Below, in pieces: positions 10,540 through 21,599 of a DNA stretch of 64,000 bases. A model generated the notes under the pieces. The model saw only the letters and a list, made by a program, of their open reading frames with translations. It was not told where the DNA came from and did no database searches. The translations under genes were made by a program, and so were the position numbers. The first letter of the stretch is position 1. Every line of letters starts with the position of its first letter. The stretch comes from Dipteris shenzhenensis (taxonomy: Eukaryota; Polypodiophyta; Polypodiopsida; Gleicheniales): assembly GCA_047967505.1 (NCBI GenBank), contig CM106540.1, one strand, 5' to 3'.

Positions 10540-12920
10540 GCACCCTTGTGGCTCATATCCCTAAGTCCCCTCTCGATACTTAACAAATTAATGTTGGTCT
10601 TGGGATCTGTGGTCGTTCTACGATACTTTGCATTAGGAAGTCCTTATAAAACGATGGTCCACCTTGCAACCCAAACACAATGGAGCATTCAAGTTATTTG
10701 CATTTGATGTGGGCATTGGTTGATCATCCTTGTAGGAGCAGTCCTTCAAGAAGTGAGGTCATTGGCATTTTTAGCAAGCCACTGGTTGGTCAGCTAGCAT
10801 GTTGTAGGGACACTCACAAGCTCGGTGTGGTCCTTGACACGTATAGCATTACATAGCTGGTCTACATGTCAAGCTATTAACATTCTGATCTCTTTGAGTG
10901 GTGGATCTTTTTGGTACATCGGGATCTATTGTTCATCTTGCATGATGTAATGGCTTATCTAGGCGGACTGGTATAGGGAACTCTCATATTGCAAGGAGTC
11001 ACTTGCCAAAGGGGCATAATCTAGCTCCTCCCACTCATTGGGTGGCTCCTCAACGATCACTTGGTTCATAGGGGTGATCCAAGGTGGCGGAGGTTGAGGT
11101 CCTAATAGGTGGAGGTAAAGGGAGGTTTTGAGCCCTATATTGCCCTTGGTTTGGTGGAGGGGGCTTTGATCCCTATATTGCCCTTGGTTGGTAGAGAGGG
11201 CTCCTTGAATAGCCAATTTTCCCTAATTGAAATAATTTGGCAATGAGAGCAAGGTTAGAGGCTTCCTTTGTTGGTACATTGGCTAGGGGATAACCTTAGG
11301 ATGTTGACACTAAGATGCCTCATGATTTCCTCATCTAGCACAATGGGCACCGTAGAGTGTCGACCTCACCCTAAGGTGGGGGCACTCATTGGTGGGATGG
11401 TTTCCCATGTAGATGCCACACCACACATTACCTATTTTAGGATATAGGTGAGGATTGCTTGAACCTTCCCTTGTTAATACCCCCTTAAATTGTTGGGCTA
11501 CCCAATTCAAGAGATGAGGGATCACCTCATCGATATTCATGCCTTTAGCAAGTGAAGTTGTCTCCCTATCTTTACCCACACTAATAGTTTTACCTTGTGG
11601 GACACGTCGAATGAAGGCACTTGTGACTTTTCCACTTTGGATTTGTCTTTCATATTGTCCTCTAAGAGTACTGTAGTCTTGCTACACAACTCAAATGATG
11701 TGGGGTTGAAGGTGAAAAGATGATGATGAAGCTTGGCATCCCTTAGCAAAATGAGGAAGCGCAATAGAAATCGCTCATCACTCATCCTCTCATGAGGCTC
11801 GCAGTGGGCATTCAAGTGTTTGATTCTCGCAATATAGTCCCATGAGGTCTCGTTGTCCTTCTACTTTACCTCATACAATTGGTTAATAGGGATCCACTTG
11901 GGACCAGTGGAGACAAACCCCACTATAAATACTTTTATTTAGAAGCGTCTCCTAGTTAATTTTCTCTTTAGCACTTAGAGCCCTATACCATTGACCTTAT
12001 CCAAGTCACCGATGTCCATGAAGGTCTCGCAATTTTGTTCAAACCTCTCCACATGGGACACTAGATCTCCCTCTCTTAGGAACTTAGTGATAAGCTTGGA
12101 GATGGTGATTGGTCTACTCATTGAAGAGTTGGTATCCCTTCCGACAAAGGTTGGTGGCACGTCCCCCTTCCTAGTTCTTGCAATAGGATCCTCATAGCCT
12201 CATCAATGAGTACTATTTGTGGCGCAAGAGCAATTGCTAGCAGGGTTGGCATGGTGCCATAATTAAGTGGCACTAAGGGTGCATAGGCATTGCATTAGCG
12301 AGTCCCAACCCACTAGGACCTAGAACTAGCACTAGTGGTGGCCTTGGTTGTATTGGCTACACCACTGAGGGCCTATGAATAGGCACACCAAGGTTGGTAA
12401 TTGATTGATAAGGTGTAGCCACCAAGGGATAGGGAATGTCTTCTGGGGCTCCACCTGGGCTCCCACCCAAACTGGGTACAAAGGGGGGTGAGGAGCAATT
12501 GTTTGTGGGAGCATGTACCCCCAAAGTCCATCTGTTCAATTCCGTACATCTCAAGGCTTGGCAGGTAGAAGCTAGGTATCCTAGGCTCAAAGGTTCCAAT
12601 GAAGGATGTCTCTCCCTCATAGAACTGCACACAAGGCCCCACAGGATCCATCGTTGAGGTGGGCATTGGGATGTTTTGCAGCTTCCTGATGTAAATATTG
12701 GTGGAAGGCGTGTGGCTCCTCAAGCACTCTAGTTTGCCTTGTAAATTGATTAGCCAAATGAAGGTTAAACAAACCAAACCTCCCCATAAAGTTGGAGAAT
12801 GATTCCCTAAGCCGTGAGGATGTAGTTGATGGTGTGGGAGATTGGGGTTTGATTTGAGCTAGAGTTAGGAGCCATGGAGGGCCCCCAAGATTTGGGTTTT
12901 TACCCCACTTTTGCATCAAA
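10540..12920 (-). pseudogene. gypsy 1 gag with several zinc knuckles
   Basis: Minus-strand gag in broken frames. The retrotransposon gag core is visible around 11540-12160 ('HVERFEQNCETFMDIGD', 'ERFLLRFLILLRDAKLHH'). Downstream are knuckle-like motifs: 'CGIYMGNHPTNEC' (near 11400, second Cys lost), then further degraded copies at 10730-10860. The same gag, better preserved, occurs at 23740-25800. The spacing is CX2CX3HX4C, one residue shorter than the canonical knuckle. The N-terminus near 12900 is rich in Pro/Gly. Confidence 0.75.
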
Positions 12921-14039
12921 GCTCATTGCATCCTCCAAGATCAAGGTGTCTGTGTGTGCAATACTATGCACCAAGTATGAGCTTAATGTCAAGACCTCAA
13001 AAGGAATTGCACTGAGGTGTTCACTCAACCAATTACAATATTATTAGAGGCATCCTCCTCAGGCTTGGGTTCAATTCCTAGCATTCTACTAGACCTCATG
13101 TGCATGCCTGCCAGGATGCTCCAGTTAGTTTCAGTACACTGTGCAATTCTAGCCTTAAAGTAGTGAGTCGCTGCATTAGCCTTAACGAAATGATGTGGGT
13201 CACTACATTATTTGCTGGTTGATGCGTTGGCTTATCCACACATAGTGGGCTGATTTCGAGTGCATCTTATGACTACTATTCTTAAAACTACCCTATCAAA
13301 TGGAATCACTTGTAAAGGGCTATCCAGCCATTGATTTAAAGGTATATTATTACAACTCATCTGAATGGATGACTATGCTAGCAAAGCAGTGACTCCTTAA
13401 CGTGGTGACTTCAATGTAGCGACGACTTTGTATGGAAGTGACTTGATAATAAAGAGACAACTTCTTAGCACATCAATTGGTTTATAGCACTAAGACTGTG
13501 AAGTTGTAGCATTGTCCATAAAGCAGTGACTTCAATATAGTAGCAAATCCTATAGTAGTGACTTAGTGGTTGCTACGTTAATCCTAATGATGTGAGGTAA
13601 CCTTCAATATGACAATTGTCAGCTCAGGTACTGCCAGGCGTCAAGTAGGTCAAGTAGGTGAGGTAGGTGTCAAATAGCAGTTAAAGCTGCAGGTTGATGC
13701 TCTTTCAGATTTTTGAGTTTCTATGCAAGGTTTGAAGGCTATAGGGGATGCTAGATGTTTTCAAAAGGGTGACTGTAAACACATTCAAACCACCTCTAAA
13801 TCTTCCTTATAACTTCATTTCTTAGTGTTTGTTGTGATGTTTGACTACATACAAACCATTAGCAATCCTCTCTACTACCTATTCCTATGAATCAACACCA
13901 AAAACAACAAAAAAAGCTCCAATCAATCAAAATGCTTGAAAAATAGAAAAGGAAAGCTTCTTGTTTTCCACACTCAACTATCCACTCACACTTCACCTAT
14001 ACTACAAAATCAAATCACCTAGTTAAGCTAGAAACAATG
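12921..14039 (-). other. gypsy 1 leader between LTR and gag, with degenerate short repeats
   Basis: No coding sequence. On the plus strand the motif GTAGTGACTT and close variants (e.g. 'GCAGTGACTCC', 'GTGGTGACTTC', 'GTAGCGACGAC', 'GAAGTGACTTG') recurs at irregular spacing from about 13160 to 13600. The related gypsy 2 leader (26000-26470) has similar blocks, including the shared 'CATTAGCCTTAA'. Confidence 0.5.
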
Positions 14040-14469
14040 AGCAATGGGTGGACAAAGAGAGAAGGCTTATGCATTGAAAAAACATACCTTAAAGCCCCCT
14101 ACAATGGTTCCAAAAATTTGCAATCTCTGGCAAGGGCTCACATGTTGTGGGCATCTTGAAGGTTGCCAAGGGAGCCTCTCCTCCTGCTACTCCTTGTGGA
14201 AGCAATGCAATCACAAACCACCCTTGATTGTCACACTCGAGACTCATGAATTGTTGCAATATATTTCCAAGAGAGAGAGAAAAGGGGGAGGGGAGATGGA
14301 AGAAGAGAGGGGAGGTAGGAAGAGAAGAGAAAAATGAAGGGGGATGGAGTCAAATACAAAGGCTCTACAATGGAAGTAAGAGAAGACGCAAACACATTGA
14401 AGAGAAAGAGAGAGCTCTTATTCCAAACTTGTGCATATAACAATGAACACCAAAGTCGACCATTTAGCC

Positions 14470-14476
14470 TTTTATA
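14470..14476 (-). promoter_or_regulatory. TATA box of the gypsy 1 LTR
   Basis: On the minus strand the sequence reads TGTATAAAAGGCTAAA. The same position in the related LTR at 29917-29923 reads TGTATAAATGGCTAAA. A C/T-rich leader follows. This is a plausible LTR promoter core. Confidence 0.55.
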
Positions 14477-14480
14477 CATT

Positions 14481-14505
14481 CCATCTTTTGAAGAGAGGGA
14501 CAACC

Positions 14506-14572
<67 letters not shown>

Positions 14573-14602
14573 CAAATCCATCTTTTGAAGAGAGGGCCAA
14601 CC

Positions 14603-14664
<62 letters not shown>

Positions 14665-14726
14665 CCTCCCTCCCTTCCTCCCTCCCCCCCTCTCTCTCTC
14701 TCTCCCTCTGTCCCTCCCTCCCCCTA

Positions 14727-14770
<44 letters not shown>

Positions 14771-14815
14771 AATGGCCTTAGAGCCAACCCTTCCTCCCTC
14801 CCTCCCTCCCTCCCT

Positions 14816-14866
<51 letters not shown>

Positions 14867-14882
14867 CCCCCTCTCCCCCCCT

Positions 14883-14932
<50 letters not shown>

Positions 14933-14934
14933 TG
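14481..14934. repeat. ~450-bp composite (CT)n/(CCCT)n tract inside an LTR
   Basis: Long pure CT runs alternate with CCT/CCCT runs and poly-C stretches. The tract is built from duplicated units: the flanking block 'CCATCTTTTGAAGAGAGGG' occurs at 14481 and 14578, and 'GCCAACCCT' recurs near 14783. The homologous LTR at 20690-21330 has the flanking block but no comparable expansion. Confidence 0.95.
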
Positions 14935-15046
14935 GCCCATACGGCTCCAAGTAAGATCGTGTATAGTCTACCTCTCATCCTATCATTCTTCTCTGCTCTA
15001 CCTTGCAAAACATACGTTCTCTTTGGCTTGCATAGACTGTTAACCA

Positions 15047-15859
15047 TGGCGATAACATGTCCCTTGGCAGTAGAGAGCATGAAGATGAAAAGACCCGGCC
15101 ACACACATGAAGAGAATGAATACTATGTCAAGATCAAGAGTGAACTAATCCTTGAGTTGCACCCAATACATCCCGAGGAGCTAGTTGTGGAAGGTCCCTT
15201 GAGGCAGTGGCATGAAGACTCCAAACATTTTTCAACAAAGAGCCAGGATTTAGAATCCATCTATGAGTAACAGCAGCAAGCTGAGCCATGAGCATGGCCA
15301 TCAACCAATTGAGCAAGCTTCAAGTCTAGAGATGAAGCACACCTTGAATTGGGAACATTACACAGCAAAGGAAATCCATGAGCAAGCCAATGATGGTTGA
15401 CGAGTCTTATATCAAAGGCAATAAAGATCTACACAAGTAAGGAAGGTGGTGTAGGAGCTGAGCCATGAGCATAGCAGCAAAGTTTCATACCATGCCTTAA
15501 GCCCTAGGGGGGTTCACCTAAAAAAATTTAGTGTACCACATGCATTCAAAAGGAGGGGTATTTTAATCTAACTTGTTGAAAATTTTTAACAGAATTACAA
15601 TAACAAGAGGGGGTCTTTAATTAAATTTTTCAAAAAATTCACTTAGTTCATAAGTGAAGAGGAGTGTTTTTATTGTGGGAGAAATTTTAGTTGAGGGGTT
15701 TTTTTAATACCCTTTGAACGCATGTAATACATAGGGTTTCTTAGTAGTGCACCCCCTGAGCTCAAGCCCTTGAATCAAGACAAGGTATTGATTGAGAATA
15801 GTACGTGTGATGGGAGCCAAGATGTTTTGAGTCTAGGTAAGCATATGATAACGAGAGTC
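15047..15859. other. no recognisable feature
   Basis: A plus-strand open stretch (about 15045-15270) has no domain I recognise. The rest is AT-rich with many stops in all frames. Confidence 0.5.
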
Positions 15860-15863
15860 ATAA

Positions 15864-16760
15864 CTAGCTCAAGGAAAGATAAGCAAAGTCGAGATGAGTT
15901 TCTAATGGTCTGAATACTGCATGCAAGTATTGATGACTCTTTATAAAACTCACTACGGCGTTAGCATCTTGCAGTACTAGTTGCCCAAATGGCAATTGTC
16001 CAATATCCTTCAACAATAAGTTGAGAGTATGAGTGCCACATGGCACCCATGTCAGAGTGGGATACTTTGCCATGACCATCTCACTTGCGGTCTTGCAATT
16101 CGACGCATTATCTATTACTAATGCAGTAACATTCTCAGTACCACCAACTTTGCGAATTGCTCTTTCGTATTTTTACAATATATGCCGAAGTTTTTTCTTT
16201 TAGAGACGTATCAATACTCTCCAAAGACATAGTTCCCTTGGGAGTAATGGACATTACATTTATCAAGGGTCTGGCCTGCTTGCTAGTCCATCCATCAAAT
16301 GCAAGAGTGCACCCATATGTAGGAATAAAGTCCAATATCTTTTTTTTCAAGCAATCCACCACAGCTTGTTTGACTCTATCAAGATGATCCGTATGCATTT
16401 TATTATAATCTGGCAAAATAAATCCTGGTCTAGCACATGATTTCAAGGCATTATGAAACATGTCATCTCTCATGACATTGAATGGTATACCATTTTTAAC
16501 AAATGCTTCTGTCCATCTTAAGTGCTCTTCATGCACTTGTTGTCGAAGAAATCCATCCTCCATAGAAAATTGTTCTCCCTTTTTCCTCTTCTTTACCTGA
16601 TAGACATTAGTCACACCAAAACTCACCTATAACCCGCTTGCTAGCATATCTACATCACTTTCATGTATGGATACACTCCTCGCATTTATTGGTGCTTCTC
16701 CTTCAACTGTCTCATCAACCTTAGTGCTCACATCTTGTTGATTTGCACAATTTCTTACTA
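15864..16760 (-). pseudogene. hAT transposase, N-terminal half (DUF659)
   Basis: The minus strand encodes the linker and DUF659 part of a plant hAT transposase. In order: a basic linker ('VKKRKKGEQF', near 16580), 'RWTEAFVKNGIPFNVMRDDMF', 'LAFDGWTSKQARPLINVMS' with the catalytic-region Asp, and 'PTLTWVPCGTHTLNLLLKDIG' near 16050. It fades after 'FRPLETHLD' at about 15890. One stop lies between the linker and DUF659. No BED finger was found. The C-terminal half of the same protein type lies upstream on the same strand, the reverse of the normal order. Confidence 0.82.
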
Positions 16761-16839
16761 GGTTCGGATTAACCACTTTCTTCACTTTCTCTAAATATGA
16801 TTTGCTCTATCACCTATCATATTCTTCTAATTCTGTAGT

Positions 16840-17640
16840 CAATCATTGTCCAGCAATTCTCATTACAGCGGCTTCGCTTGCTACCCTAGCCGCAACATTA
16901 AATCCTTTCAACAATCATAGATTTCCAAATCAAAATAGCAAATCTATAGCTCTTAATGGCTTTAAGCGATTGTGTCTCTTAGAATGAATAAAATCGTATG
17001 CACTCCAATTTCGCTCACATGCACCTGATGATGCAGCAACAGAGAGCACATGAGTTGCAACATGCTACAACTCCAATGTCTCTCCACCATATTCCTTCCA
17101 CCAAGCAGGTGCAATAGTCGTCTTAATAGCATCAAGATTCCAAGGATCTCCAAAAGAGCCTTCACGATTTGTATATCTCACTCGTTGCTGTAAGCCAGTT
17201 TTCCTTGATCTCCCAGAAGTAAGTTTTTACAAACCTATCGAAAGTTACTTATGACTTCAAGATTCTGTGATTGAGCATGCATTTGATATTGTGGATGTAC
17301 TGCAAATGCAGCTGCATGCAAAGGGGTCTGCATTTGCTTCCATCTCTTATCAGCCAAATATACCACTTGTTGCTTCTCCCTCGAGGCAAAGCGCACAAAT
17401 TCTTTAACTTGTCGTATTGCTTCTGACATCTTCCAATATACTTTACCCATAACAAAGGCATCAGCATCAACCATCCTCAATATTGTTAAAAATGGCTCTA
17501 CACCTTTTATTCTTTCGACATTTTTCCAAAATAGAGATGAGGTAGATGGGCATACAAAGGCCAAACAATGAGAGATTGATCTAGATTGTTGAGCAGTCCA
17601 TGCAAAGGCAACAAAGGCCATTAATGCCAATGCAATTACT
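16840..17640 (-). pseudogene. hAT transposase, C-terminal half with dimerisation domain
   Basis: The minus strand encodes the second half of a hAT transposase. It has 'KGVEPFLTILRMVDADAFVMG', 'ADKRWKQMQTPLHAAAF' (17235-17520) and, in another frame, the hATC dimerisation motif 'WWKEYGGETLELQHVATHVL' followed by 'SSGACERNWSAYDFIHSKRHN' (16960-17110). It does not overlap the DUF659 half in protein coordinates. Together they could be one element cut and rejoined in the wrong order. I saw no terminal inverted repeats. Confidence 0.8.
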
Positions 17641-17919
17641 CGATCTTAGGGAACAATACCTAGTACCAAAAGAAACCACCTACAACCAAAGACATGATTG
17701 GAAAGAGTAGAAATAGGTGGTATCCAAGGTGGCAAAGGAGCTCAAAGAAAAAGCACCTGCAAATTGATCTACCAACAACCAGGCAGAACCTTGATCTACC
17801 AGCAGTTGACTAAGCAAGGTGCATCCTCGATGAGCAAGTCCAAATTCAAGATGAGCCAACCAATTGGCCTGAGCTCCAAAATGACCCAAGCATGGGAAGA
17901 ATTCTAAAATATGAGTAAG

Positions 17920-19676
17920 CCTGACAATGGTTGAGATTTTCCAAGTGCCTCCTTATTGTTTTGAATTCCTCATTGAGAAGCATAAATCCGACTAGAAGCC
18001 TATGTTGATGGTGGATTCCCTGGTTGCCACTTTGGTCATTGATCACCCTATGGGTGATGAGGTAGTGAGTACTTAATCTGAGTAGGCATCATCTATGAAA
18101 TTGATCAAAGCAAGTGGCTATTTCCAATTGTGGTGGTGCCCAAGAAGAATGGGCAGGTTTGAGTTTGGATTGATTACCAGATGCTCAATGCTCAAATATT
18201 GTTAGATCCATTTCCAATTCATGTCATTGATGGCATCCTAGACCAAGTTGTATGACACAAGGTGTACTTGTGCATGGATGGGTATAGCGGGTATAATCAA
18301 ATTGCATTGGCACCCGAAGACCACCAAAAGATTGCATTCATTATCGACTTGGATGCATATCCTGGCAAAGTTATGCCATTTGGTCCATGAAATGCACCAT
18401 CAACATTTCAAAGTTTCATGGTCGAAACCTTCTGCGAGTATTAAACTAAGTTTATTTGCCATATATCTAGATGATTTTGTGTACTTGGTGGTAATCTTTG
18501 TTCATTTGGCTTGCCTTGAGAAATTATTTGCCAAGTGTAGGTAGGCAGAATTCTCCTTAAATCCAACCAAGTGTGTATTTTGTGTCAATATTAGTATATT
18601 ATTCAATCATGGAAGGTATTAGAATCAAGCCAAGCAAGATCCAAGCCATCAAGAAGATGCCAAAACCTCAAGAATTTGACACAACTCAAATCATTTGTTG
18701 GGTTTAGAAGATTTTATAGGAGGTTTTTAAAAGGCTTTGCCAAAATCATAGCAACTCTTTATGAGCTCATCAAGAAAGACACCAGAATCCTATTGAATGA
18801 GTTGTCATTAGTGACATTTCATGCTCTTAAACAATGAGCAATTGAGATGCCAATTCTGAGGAAACCTAGATGGGATGTAATCTTTCATGTTCATGTTGAT
18901 GCATCAGGGTATGCCATTGGCATATATTTGGCATAGTTAGATGGTACAATGGATTACCAGATTTACCATCCTACTGGCTTATGACACCTCCCAAGCACAA
19001 CTATAGCACAATTAAGCAAGAAGTTCTTGGGATGATTTCTAGCACAACTATAGCACAATTAAGCAAGAAGTTCTTGGGATGATTTCTAGTGTCGAAAAAT
19101 TTTGACACTATTTGCTTGGTAATCCTTTCTTTTTTTATGTTGATCACCAAGCTTTAATGTATTTGATTAGAAAATAGTCATTCAAGGATGAACGACTAGT
19201 GCCTTGGATGCTACTGTTATATGAATTTAATTTCAAAATTATTCACAAATTGGGAAGTCACATGCAAGTGTAGACAGTCTCTCATGTTTGCTTGCCTTGG
19301 ATCAAGACACCAAGTTTCATGTTGCATTATGAGCATATCGGATGGCTTATAACATGACCATAAACTTGACTCCATTTCACATGGCATTTGGTCTAGAAGT
19401 TGTGGTCACTTTTGAGTTACTTGTTTTTCAAGTCTCTTGTAGTCATGGAGCATCAGCTCGGGGAACCAAAAGCTAGCAAAAAGTGCATACATTAACTTGC
19501 AAAGCTAGATAAACTACAAATTCTAGCAACATGGTCACAATAGCATTCAATGGTTTAGAAGGCATGGCATGAAGGGCACATTAGTATAAAGAACTTGATG
19601 AAGGGTATGCTTGTTTTGTTATATGATACCAAGTTGGGTCATCTCAAACAAAATCTTAAACTTGGATGGAATGGAT
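17920..19676 (+). pseudogene. gypsy 3 RT-RNase H-integrase remnant
   Basis: Plus-strand Ty3/gypsy pol with many stops. RT shows 'SKWLFPIVVVPKKNGQ', 'WIDYQMLNAQ', 'MDGYSGYNQIALAPEDH', 'KIAFI' and 'FGP.NAPSTFQSFM' (18090-18420), then the connection 'LKSFVGFRRFYRRFLKGFAK' (~18700). RNase H starts near 18890 with 'VHVDASGYAIGIYL'. The integrase end 'AYRMAYNMTINLTPFHMAFG' is near 19340. An LTR follows directly. This copy is on the opposite strand from gypsy 1 and 2 and belongs to a different family. Confidence 0.82.
18994..19087. repeat. perfect tandem duplication, 2 x 47 bp
   Basis: A 47-bp unit beginning AGCACAACTATAGCACAATT is present at 18994-19040 and again without change at 19041-19087. It lies inside the RNase H region of the gypsy remnant, whose other parts are much more decayed, so the duplication is probably recent. 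Confidence 0.92.
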
Positions 19677-20124
19677 TGTCATTGGTCCGCCCCCCTGACT
19701 CGAACAGGTCCATCTCTGATAACACTATGGCATTCGACACTTAATTGAGGTAATTCAACCTTAGTCGGAAGCTGCACTAGAGTTAGGCACATATTTGGAG
19801 AAGGTGGTTGAGTAAGGCCATAGGAAGTGTACTTTCACATTGGTGTGGTATACTAGGAGTATCTGTGCATTTATTATAGGAGCCACATGTGCAAGTGAAC
19901 ATTAGTAGAGGTGGAAAAGAGACATTGAGGAGACCTGGGGTCCTCCTATTTTATTGTATGCCCACCTTTTGTGAAGGATGGATTGATTGATACAAGATGT
20001 ATGTTTGGGAGTTGAGCAAGAGCTCCTCTAGGAAAACATGGTTTCACTTCTTATTGCAAATTCTATATCTCTCTCTCTTTCTATTTAGATACACTTTTAA
20101 CAAGGAACCTTCCCCCTATTAACA
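19677..20124 (+). repeat. LTR (family shared with 28903-29352), 448 bp
   Basis: It starts TGTCATTGGTC and ends CCCCCTATTAACA, giving TG...CA ends. It aligns end to end with 28903-29352 with many substitutions. Shared blocks include 'GGCCATAGGAAG', 'GTATCTGTGCATTTATTA', 'CTCCTATTTTATTGTATGC' and 'TTTGGGAGTTGAG'. It follows gypsy 3 integrase directly, so it is probably that element's 3' LTR. Confidence 0.75.
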
Positions 20125-20689
20125 CTCCTAGATTTTGTTATCCACACTCCTCAAGGAAGTAACTTACCCACCCTCCTCATGAATCTGAGTGCTATTGCAA
20201 AAAGTTTTTTGCAAAGTTTTGATTGCAAAGTCTTGCAGGTAATTCTCACACTAAAAGAATCTTTCTGAAGTCGCACTATGTTGCCTCTAGTGGAGATTGA
20301 TATTTCTATTTGTGGCTTTTTTTTGTAGGCATGGCCTTTTGCTAGCCCACACTATGAAAGCCCCTCTATTCCTTGATTGCAAACAACTTATGTAGGCTCA
20401 TGTTTGAAGGAGTGGGTGGCATTCTACTATCACAATGATCCTCGATACCTTTCTAAAGTTGTCACAGTGGCAATTCTTCTTTTGAACACGCATGTAGATC
20501 TAGCTAACATGGGATGCATGCACAAACTACTTTTGTATTGGACTTGGCAGTAGCTGGAAGGTTTTTCCTCCTTGGAAATCTTGAAAATAAAGACTTGCAG
20601 AACAAAAAGAGGAAAAGGGTAGTCCCAAATCCTTGATGGGTTGAAGTCTGTGTAGTCTAGCGGTGGTGAATCACGTGTTGAGGGGATAT
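20125..20689. other. no recognisable feature
   Basis: AT-rich sequence without coding signal between two LTR remnants. Confidence 0.5.
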
Positions 20690-21330
20690 TGGAAGAATGT
20701 CATCAAAGCCTTTACTCTAGAACAACTCCTTGTGGGAGCCCTTTATGCACAAGCCACACTCTTGTGTCACCCAAGCATCTACTGGATTGTGTGTGAGCGA
20801 TTCCACAAGGGGAAAAGAGAGATGGGGGGAACTTGGGGAGAGGGAAAGGGAGCAGGAGATAAGAGAAAGGGGAGGGAAGAATGGGGGAGGGGGATGGTGG
20901 CAATCACAAGATAACTTAGGAAGAGGGAGCAAGAAAACTCAATGCTAGAGAATGTAGAGAAAGAGAGAGCTTTTATTCCAAAACTTGCAAGTACACAATG
21001 AAGACCAAAGTCAAACTTTTGGCCGTATATACATTTCCACCTTTTGAAGAAGGAAGGGCTAACCCTTGTACTCTCATGTACCTCTCTCATGCTCATTTTA
21101 CAACCACTTGGGTCCATTTGGCTCCAAGGCAAATATCATATTTTGGTCCTCTCGCTCTCTCCTACATCTCGCTTACTTTACATGGTACATGAAGTGGCTA
21201 ACATGCCCCTCTTTATATTCACAATCCATCCTTGGATTGTGTTCTGTGCATGATGTTGAGGTCTTGAGGGCATTGTTCATGATGTAGTATCGATCGAAGG
21301 TTCTATGGGAGATGCAAGAAAGTGGATGGA
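20690..21330 (-). repeat. LTR remnant related to the gypsy 1 LTR
   Basis: Similar to 14040-15046 in the same orientation: the purine-rich stretch (20805-20900), 'GAGAGCTTTTATTCCAAAACTTG', 'ACCAAAGTC' and 'CCTTTTGAAGAAGG...GGGCTAACCCT' correspond in order. It lies downstream of gypsy 2 on the minus strand and is probably its 3' LTR. Its ends are not defined. Confidence 0.55.
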
Positions 21331-21599
21331 GCAGCTTCCAAAAGTGTGTCTTGAACATATCTTCGAAGGTCTAAATGTGATGACCATGAAGATTGTGGAC
21401 ACATATATAAAGGTGCATTACTTGAGGAAATAAGGGATTCTCATTCAAATTGGGGAAAAAATCGGCACGGAGCTACAGATGATGCTCTTCAGCCACCATA
21501 GGGAGAGTGTAGGTAGGTCCCATAGCAAAAGGACTAGCAATCAAAAGAAATGCATTGTAGAAACCACTACAATGTCAGGGACTTAGGAGAAAGTATTGT

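Larger units (their letters stand above)
14040..15046 (-). repeat. LTR of gypsy 1 (minus orientation)
   Basis: This segment is similar to 20690-21330 (minus) and, in reverse orientation, to 29733-30093. Shared blocks include GTTTTGCAAG.TAGAGCAGAG, the TATA region, the 'TTTGACTTT..TCTTCATTGT' block and a pyrimidine-rich stretch. It lies upstream of gag on the minus strand, as a 5' LTR should. Exact ends are uncertain; the U3 end is placed at 'TGGTTAAC' near 15046. Much of its length is the CT tract listed separately. Confidence 0.6.

Noticed and set aside
14228-15043. Open frames encoding long Ser-Leu or Arg-Glu repeats
   Set aside because: They are products of the CT/GA microsatellite and have no independent coding support.
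15045-15270. Plus-strand open frame after the gypsy 1 LTR
   Set aside because: Not recognised, no coding context, and surrounded by decayed elements.
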